Source of the DNA: Nannobrachium achirus | Taxonomy: Eukaryota; Chordata; Actinopteri; Myctophiformes; Myctophidae | DNA: 64,000 nucleotides | Direction: 5' to 3' | NCBI GenBank assembly: GCA_963921795.1 | Contig: OY997653.1 | Span: 1,035,501-1,099,500, forward strand | In this document: positions 54,282-64,000 of the stretch, piece after piece | Numbering within the stretch: the first letter of the stretch is position 1 | Layout of the letters: every line of letters starts with the position of its first letter | Made by a program: the position numbers and the translations under genes | The notes under the pieces: model-generated | Seen by the model: the letters and a program-made list of their open reading frames with translations, nothing else | What the model was told of the DNA's origin: nothing | The model's database searches: none

Positions 54282-55020
54282 AAATGTGGATAACACTATA
54301 TATGGAGATAGTCCAGTCCATCATGTCATATGGGACTACCGTCATAGACAGTAGCCAAAAGAGAAGGATACACAAGACTAAGAAAGACAAAAAAAGAGAA
54401 GAATAAAAAAGAAAAGAAAGGAGGAGGAGGATAAAGATACCAAAAGGAGAGAGAAGAAAGGGTGGATGAGGTACAATGTGTCTCAGAAAAGAAAATGTAA
54501 CAAGGAGGTGGCAACGGGGCGGCTAGATAAAGTTATTAGGCCTTGATCCGACTTTAAGTCGACGCACAGGATTCCAGAAGTGTAGCGCTTATTCGCTGTT
54601 GTATCAAACTGGTACTCGAAACGTTCTTAGAATTTAATATATATGTTCTAAAGTAAATATGGGGGCGGCTGTGAAAAAAAGAGGAGAATAAAAAAGAAAA
54701 AAAAGGAGTAGGAGGATAAAGATACCAAAAGGAGAGAGAAGAAAGGGTGGATGAGGTACAATGTGCGATATCCTCCTTGTCAAGCTCGACGTTGGGCATT
54801 TGGACCTATACATGGAGAAATGGAGCGAACCTGTGTGGCCTGAACATGGAGATGTGGTACAGAATGACTCATATATGGGCATAAAAAGTATGTCATGTGA
54901 CATCACTTCCTGTACAGACAGTCAGACAGACAGCCATTAACAATGGCTACTGTCTATGACGGTAGTCCCATATGACATGATGGACTGGACTATCTCCATA
55001 TATAGTGTTCTCCACATCTC
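54282..55020. repeat. Inverted repeat, ~75-bp arms
   Basis: 54282-54355 and 54944-55020 are reverse complements (GGAGATAGTCCAGTCCATCA / TGATGGACTGGACTATCTCC; GGGACTACCGTCATAGACAG / mirror). Between them a GGAGGATAAAGATACCAAAA-type segment of about 65 bp occurs twice (about 54414-54478, 54700-54762). Confidence 0.75.
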
Positions 55021-55600
55021 CATGGTTAGGCCCTATCGCTCACACCCTAGGTGGGGTTGGCGATAGGGCCTTTTTTTGTGTGGAGTTTGCATGTTCTCTC
55101 TGTGTCTCCTAGGGTTGATAACAACTAGAATCGTCAGAGAAACGCTGTGGTTGGCCAGATTAGTCAAGAATTGGCGCGACATGTCACCCTGAGGTCGCAT
55201 TCCACCCTCAGGTGTCTTACGAGTTAGATTAGCTCCTGACAACCAGACAGATCCCTCTGTTTACAGTGCTAAATCTGTCTGTCTGTCTGCCTGTCTATCT
55301 GTCTGTCTGTATGGAGATGAGTGATGTCATACTTATGGCACCTGGTATATCTAATATAACTATTAATTGAGTGAATCTCTGTCCGTATGACCATCTGCAT
55401 GATGACATACATCACTGATACTACACAGTTTACTGTCTGTCCATCTGCATGATGACATCACTGATACTACACAGTTTACTGTCTGTCCATCTGCATGATG
55501 ACATCACTGATACTACACAGTTTCACCACCATGGAAACCTGGTAATCTGTCTCGCCATATGTCCGCCGTCTGTCTGCAGTCTGTCTGCAGTACTCTGACG

Positions 55601-56679
55601 TCATAGTAGTGACATCACAGACTGGCCTGGATCCCTCAGATACTGTGCATACTGTTCTGTTGCTGTCATGGCTGCCAGTTCCCACCTGATGTCATGTGGG
55701 AGTTCTGACTCCTCCAGACCATGCTGAGTGACTGCTAGCTTGCATAACATCTTCAGGCTAGGATTTAAGTCTAGGATGTACAGGTCACCAGAAAGGTGAT
55801 CATTTCCATTGTATCCTCCATGGATGATGATACGACCTCCCACCATGCAACAGCACATCCCACGCATCCTGCAGGGGTCTTTCCCCTTGGGCTCAACCTG
55901 CTTCCAGGAAAAGGCCTCTGGACTGAATTTCCACAGATCATCGAAGCACTGGTTCGATTCCAGCCACCAAATATGTACAGCTCTCCATTGTAGGCAAAGG
56001 CTGAATGACACAGATGTTCACCTGGGGGACGGTGTCCAGAAGGCTTGCTCAGCCAGCAGTTGGTTTCTGTGTCAAACACTGTGACATTGTTGTAGACTTA
56101 GCCCTGGCCTGCCCAGCCCCCAAATACAAACATCTTTGTTCCAATGATGGTGGCAGAGTGACCGTCTGAAGGAGCTGGAGGAGTGCCTCTGGTGTTAATT
56201 AAAGACCAGACCATCATGGTGGTGTCCAACTTGTACATGTCATTAATATATACATTCAGCTGGGTGTTTCCTCCATACACATATATGACCTTCTCCAGGA
56301 CGCAGGCTGAGTGGTACCTCCTTGCTCCTATAGTCCCAGAAATATTGGGTTTGAACCAGCTGTACATGTGGGTGTCGACATCGAAGGCATAAAGAACAAG
56401 ATTGCAGTAAGGATAGCATCCTCCCCAGACGTAGACAATTTCTTCTACCAGCACAGCTGTGTGGCCATAGCGTCTGGAGGGAACCTCAATGGGACTTTAC
56501 CCTTTTCCATTTGTCACTGGGGGCAACTTCCTCCAACGCAAAGACAATGTGTTGAAGATCTGATCACTGTTCAGGTAGCTGTTGTATCCTCCAAATGAGT
56601 ACAGCTTGTGTCCGACTACCACAGCAGCATGGTAGGAATTCTCAGGTCCTCCTTTCAGATGTATCGTCCAGTGAATCAT
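55601..56679 (-). pseudogene. KLHDC3-like kelch pseudogene, intronless
   Basis: It reads from ATG at 56679 downward and is homologous to the open copy at 9173-10198 over its full length (IHWTIHLKGG, YSFGGYN, VPSRRYGHTAV, WSLINTRGTPP, SDGHSATIIGTKMFVFGG, LPHDIRWELAAMT). It is broken by an in-frame TAA at 56499-56497 (after NGKG), an in-frame TAA at 56100-56098 (after WAGQG), and a one-base frameshift between about 55975 and 55940, after YIFGG. Apart from these breaks it keeps features the open copy lost: GG in the first and last blades and a canonical SLKMLCKLAV BC-box. The C-terminus differs (TATEQYAQYL...). Confidence 0.85.
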
Positions 56680-58468
56680 TTCACGCACCAGCACTACTGT
56701 GAATCAGTTCAACTAATTTACAATAGAGGTTGTTAGAAGGTAGGGTAATTTGCTGCTAACGTTTGCTGAATGGCATCGTGTTGTACAATAAAATACTTTT
56801 AAAAGGACAATCGTATTGGATGTGATGGCAATGTTGTGATGTCATTCCTTGATGACATAATTATATTCACACCTTGTATGTATTCATTACCTTGTATTTA
56901 CCCTGCATGTTTACTGTAAATCTCCCTGGATTAAGAGCGCCTACAAAATGCCTAAATTGTTTTCACAGACAATGGTGACATTGCCCTCACGGCATCACAC
57001 TACAGAAACAGGAGATAGGCTCCTATGGGCCTCATGGCTACAGAAACAGGAGATAGGCTCATGCCCTGTGGGCCTCAGGGTTTGGGAAAGCTTACTCTTA
57101 ATCCAGAGTGATTTACAGTAGTAAGCAAGGAAAACATGAGGTAATACAATAAATACACAGGCTTAGTGATCTAGCATCATAGGTAAACCAAGAACATTAA
57201 CATCAGTAGGCCAACTCCCAACTCTAACCAGTTTAATATCAATAATACGTGTGCATAGAGTCATGAAGTTTGACATAATTTACACATCCTACCTGGTTTG
57301 TGGTTTTCTTCCCCCATTCTGAATTTCCATAAACCTTTTTCATATTGTGTCATATAAGAACTGTGTTCCAATTTTAAACAAATTATCTCAGCGTTTTGAC
57401 TCATATGGATATGAAGAATCAACTGATGGTGAGAAAACGCTAGTGTTACTGTCGCCGAATTAGTTAAAATTTTGCTAGAAACAGGCTTTATCAAATATGA
57501 GTGACTGACTATCATAAACCATACAGAGCCACCTCACCGACAATATTGCAAAGACCGTTTGTTTATTTTTGGACCGCAATGCTTATATGAGACGATTTAA
57601 GATGACTCGCCACAGACGCCATCTTGGCGAAGCGATGATTGTTGGGATCCATTTTGATTCAGTAGCTGTTGTGTTAAAGTTTTGGCAACGGTGTCGGATG
57701 AACAATGTCACTCGACGTTGCACATTAAGAGAACTACAATGCTATGGCAGAAGCCTTCTGCATCAGCTCTGTAGCGCCCCCTATGGCTGTTTCAAATGTC
57801 CACTTGAATCATTTGAGTTAAATAAATGAAAGAAAAGCTCAATGCACTTGAGGTTTATTTAATTTATAGTGTACAATACATAAATTACTCTACTTAAAAT
57901 ACACAATATCTTTAGTTCTCAATTTATTTGAACCATACAAAACATTAAAACGTGATACAATGTTAACAGTATACCACTACTAAATACTGATAAGTACTTT
58001 GTTTAGAACCTTACAAACCCTTTACTTTGTTTAGAACCATTTACAAACCCTTTTACACCTCAGTTGATATTTGAATACCACTTTTAAGGTTGAAGATGGT
58101 GCTTAACAACAAAATTGGAACCCCTTGTATGCTTTTTGATATACCACCAACATGTGGAACGCCCTTCCGCAAGCCTTGAGAGCAAATCCCTATAGCCTCC
58201 TTCAAAATTGGTATGAAAAGTCACCTTCATAGCTATTATCTAAAATAACACATTAAGTTCAAAGTAATTATCCAATTAAAACACCTCAGGTTCAAAGTAG
58301 CATACAGGTTCGTCACAAGAAGGCAGGCAGAAACGTGTTTTAACCAAAGTACAAAAACAGCTTTATTATAAATAGGCAGATTTCTTATATCATTGTCAAT
58401 GTCATCAACATTTCTTTGTCATCTTTTAATAATACAATTAAAAGCGAGATGTCCCCTTTCTACGTACC

Positions 58469-58574
58469 TCCTCTGCCTTGCCGTTCGTGATGGTCACTTC
58501 GATCCTGACTTCAAGACCTTCCAATTACGGCCAGTGATTTCAGCGATCTCCTTTGAAACTTTCTTGTGATCCCC
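58469..58574 (-). other. Exon-like segment on minus strand (weak)
   Basis: Minus-strand acceptor TTCTGTTTTCAG precedes GDHKKVSKEIAEITGRNW...; donor GTACGT at 58468-58463. The frame meets TGA unless shifted by one base, where a second readable stretch (LEVRIEVTITNGKAEE) begins. A diverged copy (acceptor at about 59275) and paired donor segments (58712, 59361) lie nearby. Possibly an old duplicated gene fragment; family unknown. Confidence 0.3.
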
Positions 58575-59867
58575 CTGAAAACAGAACATGAGAATTCCAA
58601 CTATTCATATACAGCCCCAAAAGTGTCAAGATTTAGGCTTAAAAAACAAGTTGCCTTAATGGCTATCGGATTCATATTAAATTATGCAATTACATACACA
58701 TTTAACTCACCAAAAATGCGGCACCAAAGGTCGACCCATTGAAAGCTTGGGAGGCACTTTGACAATTGACAATTTTTACTTTTTTATTTTATCCACTCAT
58801 TTACAAGTAGGGCAGATGCCAAGAAAAGATGATTTCCTTTAGCCATAAGCACTTGGCATCTGCCCACAGAGCCAAAACTACTGGTAACTGGTGTACTGGT
58901 GTATCAGACTCAACCACACAGATGAGCTTAAAGCTTCTATCAAAGCAAACCTGGGCTTCCATAACACCTCAGCAGTACCACAGGCCGACCACCTCCATGC
59001 CACGCCCCATTGATGAAGACATTTGTTCAAAAGTATTCCATACAAAGTACTGAGTGCATAAATTAACATAACCTTTCCGAAGTTTGACATTATAAATCCT
59101 TCTTTTGAGTGGTCTTGTGGAATATTCTAATATTTTGAGATATGTTTTTTTGATTTTCATGAGTTGTATGCCATAAAGATCAAGATTTTAACAAAAAAAG
59201 CTTTTGAATATTTCACCTCAAGACCATTCCAGGTATGGCCAGTGACCTTCAGTGCAAACCTTCCTTTGATTCTGAAAACAGAACATAAGTGAGAGCCTCG
59301 TATTCAAACTATTCATATACAGCCCCAAATGTGTGAAGATACATACACATTTAACTCACCTAAATCAGGTCACCTCCACCAAACCCATTGAATGTGTTGG
59401 ACGCACTTTTAAATCCCTCCTCTGCAAGTCATTTCCACTGTAAATGACAATTCACAATTTTTACTTCATGGCATAACCATTTTATGATCAGCAGATTACA
59501 CTTGTGACTTGATAGGCCTGATAAGAGACTGACATCACGCGCACAGTCAATGTTATTCTACATAGAGAATTACTTCCGCAGAACCGGGGGATGAGCGAGT
59601 CACGTCATGACTTCACTGTTCTATTGAAGCTATACACACTACGATGGGCGATGCTAGGTCTACAACTGAACTGTCCACATACAGTAACATGCTATCTAAA
59701 TTACATGGTAGGCTTTGCATAAGCCTGCAGGGTCGTCCAGGCTAGGGCAAGTGTTACGGCCCAAGGTGGAGTCTGAAGAGTTGAGTCTTCAGATTATGGC
59801 AGGAGATTGGGAGCGAGCCTGCAATGGGGAGTCCGTTCAACAGTTTCGATCCAGAAGGAAAAAGAGT

Positions 59868-60012
59868 CTGGGACGTGTAGAGCGCTGTCCTGTATGTTTT
59901 GTCTGGGACGTGTAGAGAGCTGTCCTGGACGTTTTAGAGTCTGGGACGTGTAGAGAGCCTTGTCCTGGACGTTTTAGAGTCTGGGACGTGTAGAGAGCCT
60001 TGTCCTGGATGT
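59868..60012. repeat. ~44-bp tandem repeat
   Basis: GTCTGGGACGTGTAGAG units, three to four copies with small indels. No gene evident in the surrounding 59.5-60.9 kb. Confidence 0.7.
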
Positions 60013-60877
60013 CATACCTTTGGTTGCTTTGAAGGCTAACATCCGTGTTTTTTGGAACCAACAAAGGGAGTGGAGAAGGGTTAAAAACATATAAAAATTT
60101 TGTCTGGTTGAAGACCAAGCATGCTGTGACATTCTGGATCATTTGGAGGGGCTTGAGTCCAAATGCCCAGAGGCCAGTGAGGAGCGAGTTAAAGTAGTCA
60201 AGTTTTGATTGATTGAGGATTGATTGAAGACTTCATTAGAGTTTGCATAGTAAAAGGTACAGTTCACTGGTACAAGGTCAACTAAAAGGATTCCTCAAAA
60301 AAGCTTTTGGGCTTGTTTCAATTGGGATCCTTTTTTGTGGCATTCCATCTGTGGAGCTGCCTCTGGCCTTGTAATTGTGAACATCCTTGACGTTGGAAGT
60401 ATTTTGTAGGTACATGTGTAAGTTAGTGGTGTAGTGTATCTTGTACACCACGACTGTTGCAAGATGCTGTTGCAAGATGCTGTAATCTGTCAGCTACTGT
60501 GAGCCAAACCATGCTTAGAAAGTGATTAGCGGCTCCGAGCAGGAGCCTAATTAGTTTGTTTTGTTTTGTTTTTAGGGCCTTTGAGGTGTCGTGATACAGA
60601 CTCCATAGTCAAAGTGGGGATGAATGAATGCTCTTGCTAGAGTCTTTAATGTATTCTTTCTAACCAGAGGGGCAATCCTCTGTAAAAAATAATATATATA
60701 GTTTTGATATGACTGATGTCTGGATAAGGAGCTGGGCTGACTCCTGGGTGAGGAAGGTTCGGATCCTTCAAATGTTTTAGAGTGTAAACCTATGGATCAA
60801 GTGTCCGCTGCAACGTGTCAACACCATACCAAGGTTCTTGGCAGTTGGAACCAAAGTCACCAGGGCGTTGTCTATGG

Positions 60878-62028
60878 CAGGGGTTTTCAAAGTGGGTGAC
60901 GGGGCACCCTGGGGTAGCCTGACTGCAAGCGTCAGACAGACTCTACACACACTACGTTATCACTTCGTTTTGGGAGAGAGTCTGATCCTTCGGACGGAGA
61001 TTCAACTTCAGCGGGGGCGGGCTAAAGCCTATTGACGTCACACACACACACGCACACACAACGCACAAAATACGTTATTTCTCATAACATATTATATGAC
61101 TGCATGTTTATGTTAGTGCAAAATGGTATTAAAACGTAATGAAACGGCACTATTGTATAGTTTATTAAAATAATTCGAGTCGAGTCTGACTCCGCCATGA
61201 CAGTTTTCACGGACCAATCAGGGTCCACTAGCGGCTCACGTGGGCAGAAGAGCACCAATCAGAGTCCACTAGGGACTCACGTGGGCAGAACAGCTCCGAA
61301 GGGAGGGGGCTGGGGGGGGCTGGGACCGGACCAGCCTACCACGTGCCTCAAGTCTACAGCCCTGATTGGCCCATTCAATTCGCCCGCTCTTCAGGTGAGA
61401 CGAAATAAAATAAAATATCTCCGGGTTCAGTCCACACTACACACCAGCCACCAACAGGGGGTGGTAATGCGCGGACTGATTTATCAGGCTAACCCTGGGG
61501 TGCCGTGAAGGCAGTCCAGGGTGCCGCGAGATTATTTGATAATATTTGGAATTTATTTGGACACTTGAAAAAATATTATTTAGTATAATTGTAAACTTGA
61601 AGTACAATGTTATTTTCAGTCAGTTCTAACCAAAATGGCTGTTATCTCAACGTTGTCCTCGCAACATAATCACTAAAATATCATCACTGTCAGGCAGAAA
61701 CCTTGTATCTCCAAGTTTCAAATGTGTACGTCTTTTGCCCTGCTTCATCATACAAGACCGTCGCACAAAACTAGTGAAAACAGCAGATCTGCAAGCACAC
61801 AATGCCTTGTGATGCGAGGCGTTGTGTGCTTGTAGATCTGCTGTTTTCACTAGTTTAGTAATTTTTTAGATGATAAATAAAACGGTTTTGGACATGAAGG
61901 TTTCCACCCGACAATAACGATATGCTATAAATATAAGGTGCTGGGAGTGAAAATTATAATGTAGGGGTGCCTCTGATTAAAAATATATTCATGGGGTGCC
62001 CTGAGACAAAAATGTTTGGGAACCCCTG
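60878..62028 (-). mobile_element. hAT family A copy 6 (reverse), TSD GTCTATGG, with nested insertion
   Basis: CAGGGGTTTTCAAAGTGG to GGGAACCCCTG with GTCTATGG on both sides. Full palindrome at 61769-61856. Split by a second element at 60915-61492. Confidence 0.85.
60915..61492. mobile_element. Nested hAT-like element, TSD CCCTGGGG
   Basis: Ends TAGCCTGACT and ATCAGGCTAA are inverted; CCCTGGGG is duplicated at 60907-60914 and 61493-61500. GC-rich, no transposase frame. Confidence 0.8.
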
Positions 62029-62505
62029 GTCTATGGAAATAGTTAGATCCTGCAAATAACTGCCCCACACCTAAAAGGAAAACAGAAATGTAATTTGTAT
62101 TTATTTATATGTTCAATGTTCAATGCCAAAAACACAATCCAATCGCAGTTATTTGTATGATCGTTGAGTAAAATGTCATGATCATTTGATAGTCGGGGGC
62201 CCCAGGGATATTTTGGTTCAGATTCTCGCAAATTTGCCAAATTTGGCACAGATGTTGTCCATAACATACTTAATCATTTTAAGATGGGTGCCAAGATGGG
62301 CGCCCCATGGTACTGCCATATTGCGCAATCCAATATGGCTGCCACCTGGAAAAAAAAACGAAAAGGTCTAGAATCATAAATGATACCACTTTGTAGGGGT
62401 TTTCTGGGTTGTAGAATCTGATTCTGGTGTTATTTCAATGATTTGAGGTCAAGATTACCCCTCAAGGTCAAGTTTACTCATCAAAGTTAGTATATAAAGG
62501 TAAAA

Positions 62506-64000
62506 TCCAGTATTTCTAGTGCGCCACGCCAGATTCTACCCCCCCAAAAGTTGTTTTTCTCATTATAAGCTATACTTGTATAATGTAGCAATGTTTCACA
62601 ATTCAAAACAATATTGTCAAAACAGTTGATAGTTTATTCTAAACAATAAACTAATACAAACATTTTTCAATTAAAACTGATATGTGCCAACAAAATCAAA
62701 AAAGAACAAGAAAAAAAATGTCTAGGGACATACAGCACAAAATGTTCACAAGTCCAACTTCAACTGTAAGTAAACAACTGACAGTAGTGGACAATGTAAT
62801 CAGAATAGTGTGTTTTTCCGTAAAACTTGATAAAATCTAAAAGTTAGATCACAATGTCATTCACATTCTTTATTGTGTCTGTCTATCTTCTAGGTGGGAA
62901 ACCATCCCACCTACCCAAGCTGCACTGTTCCAGCATGTCAAGCGAGCGCTACTGCAGGCAAGGTTCTACTGGAATCAGGCAACCTCGGTCCAGCAGGAAA
63001 TTCCTGACTTCAGTGAGTGGGGCTGGCACAAAGATGGCACTGGCACATGGCAACCACTGTGGACCACTCTTAGTGATGCATCAGCAGCATGTGACCTTCT
63101 TGTGCGCTGCGGCTGCCTCAAGGGATGCATGGGAAGGTGCAAATGCAACTGTATCGGTGTCCGATGCACAATCCTCTGCAAATGCGAAGGTGGGTGCCTT
63201 AATAACGGAGATGACAGCCAGTAACTCTACACCTTGCAAGGTGTTTCATGTGGATGAAAGATCCTATCCTCAATGAGACCTGCAGCATAGTGAGTGGTCG
63301 CCTCAAAGCCTTACCTACACACTGCCTTTATGGCCTCTCTGGCATCCTCCCCCCTGACCTCCGCAGAACATTCACCACAGAAGTTGAACGCACAAAGCAG
63401 GCCATCTTCACCCAGCATCTACTCCATAGATACTCTTCTGCCCAGAAACGGCTCCATTCTAGGAGCAGTTTCCTGGACACCAGAGTGGCTCTGGAGACCA
63501 CCCCATCCGCCCCAGACAAATGCCTCGCCATCGGTCATGACCAACCTTGGGCTGTCTGGAAGACACTGAGCGTCGGTGAAGGAAGGTGCAAGGCTTCCAT
63601 GAAGAAATGAAACTTAACCTCCGATGACTTGGCCGAACCAACTGTTGCTGTGCTGGCCTGCACATACCATTGAAAGGACTTGTTATAGAAGATAGACAGA
63701 CACAATAAAGAATGTGAATGACATTATGATCTAACTTTTTGATTTTATCAAGTTTTACGGAAAAACAAACTATTCTGATTACATTGTCCCCTACTGTCAG
63801 TTGTTTACTTACAGTTGAAGTTGGACTTTTTCGATTTTGTTGGCACATATCAGTTTTAATTGAAAATTGTTTGTATTAGTTTATTGTTTATAATAAACAA
63901 TCAACAGTTTTGACAATATTCAATATTGTTTTGAATTGTGAAACATTGCTACATTATACAACTTAAGTATAGCTTATAATGAGAAACTAGAAATACTGGA
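62506..64000. mobile_element. Foldback DNA transposon with ~380-bp inverted arms (reaches window end)
   Basis: Left arm 62506-62893 and right arm 63671-64000 are inverted copies (TCCAGTATTTCTAGT ... ACTAGAAATACTGGA; ATTGTGTCTGTCTATCTTCTA in mirror image). The left arm has about 30 extra bases after the first 15. The core 62894-63670 carries the cysteine-rich fragment below. The right border is not visible. Confidence 0.75.
62841..63224 (+). CDS. Cysteine-rich C-terminal fragment of a transposon protein
   Basis: The frame is open from 62841 (after TAA) to TAA at 63222; protein-like sequence starts at WETIPPTQAALFQHV (62895) after a possible acceptor TTCTAG. It includes DFSEWGWHKDGTGTWQPLW and a CXC-like cluster (CGCLKGCMGRCKCNC, then CKCEGGC), a pattern I associate with uncharacterised, transposon-derived proteins of fish and invertebrates. 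No ATG at the start. Downstream to 63610 another frame stays open but I cannot assign it. Confidence 0.5.
   Translation, partial: KLDHNVIHILYCVCLSSRWETIPPTQAALFQHVKRALLQARFYWNQATSVQQEIPDFSEWGWHKDGTGTWQPLWTTLSDASAACDLLVRCGCLKGCMGRCKCNCIGVRCTILCKCEGGCLNNGDDSQ

Larger units (their letters stand above)
56695..60877. other. Intergenic DNA, no confident gene
   Basis: LINE-tail fragments (56920-57125), AT-rich DNA (57840-58440), the weak exon-like duplicates (58.4-59.4 kb), a 44-bp tandem array and a reversed LINE tail with ATTGATTG near 60205-60300. Confidence 0.4.

Noticed and set aside
55601..56679. Kelch minus-strand copy as an active gene with introns
   Set aside because: The stops are single codons in otherwise collinear sequence and no splice sites surround them; pseudogene fits better.

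Overview
This is vertebrate, almost certainly teleost fish, nuclear DNA. Coding sequence is scattered as short exons with GT/AG splice sites. Long dinucleotide arrays are abundant, and the intergenic and intronic space is packed with hAT-type non-autonomous transposons with 8-bp target duplications, LINE/SINE tails and LTR elements. There is no operon structure, and I saw no rRNA, tRNA or CRISPR. The exact species cannot be read from the sequence.

The core of the window (about 3.2-50.8 kb) is a local cluster of small secreted-protein genes of CRISP/CAP type. Two plus-strand genes can be assembled exon by exon with consistent phases. The first (34020-40199) is a complete nine-exon CRISP: signal peptide, CAP domain, hinge and ShK-like cysteine-rich tail. 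The second (43064-49913) is a paralogue whose last exon has lost its cysteine-rich core and now ends after two codons. A third plus-strand gene (12156-27295) is the most remarkable object here. It has the same CRISP signal-peptide exon, the same CRISP-type last exon and the same 3' UTR, but in place of the CAP exons it carries three two-exon kringle domains. All eight coding exons join in frame to give a predicted secreted protein of 314 residues. It looks like a young exon-shuffled CRISP/kringle chimera. Two minus-strand signal-peptide exons (3221-3296, and a damaged one at 31878-31916) with CRISP promoter sequence behind them lie head-to-head with the chimera and with the first CRISP gene. 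This suggests that a head-to-head unit was duplicated.

The cluster lies between two intronless KLHDC3-like kelch genes on opposite strands: an open one at 9173-10198 (+), and one at 55601-56679 (-) broken by two in-frame stops and a frameshift.

The rest is mobile DNA. A nearly intact LTR retrotransposon with a gag-like ORF (21224-26672) sits in the last intron of the chimera, inserted inside a palindromic repeat. That palindrome (arms reading roughly AAATAGCAGATCTACAAGC...) recurs about 30 times across the window inside several unrelated transposon families. Other features include six dated-by-TSD copies of one hAT family, nested insertions, a Harbinger-type foldback MITE, a 338-bp direct-plus-inverted repeat array, a 32-bp minisatellite grown from a CRISP splice donor, and a foldback transposon with a cysteine-rich ORF at the right edge.
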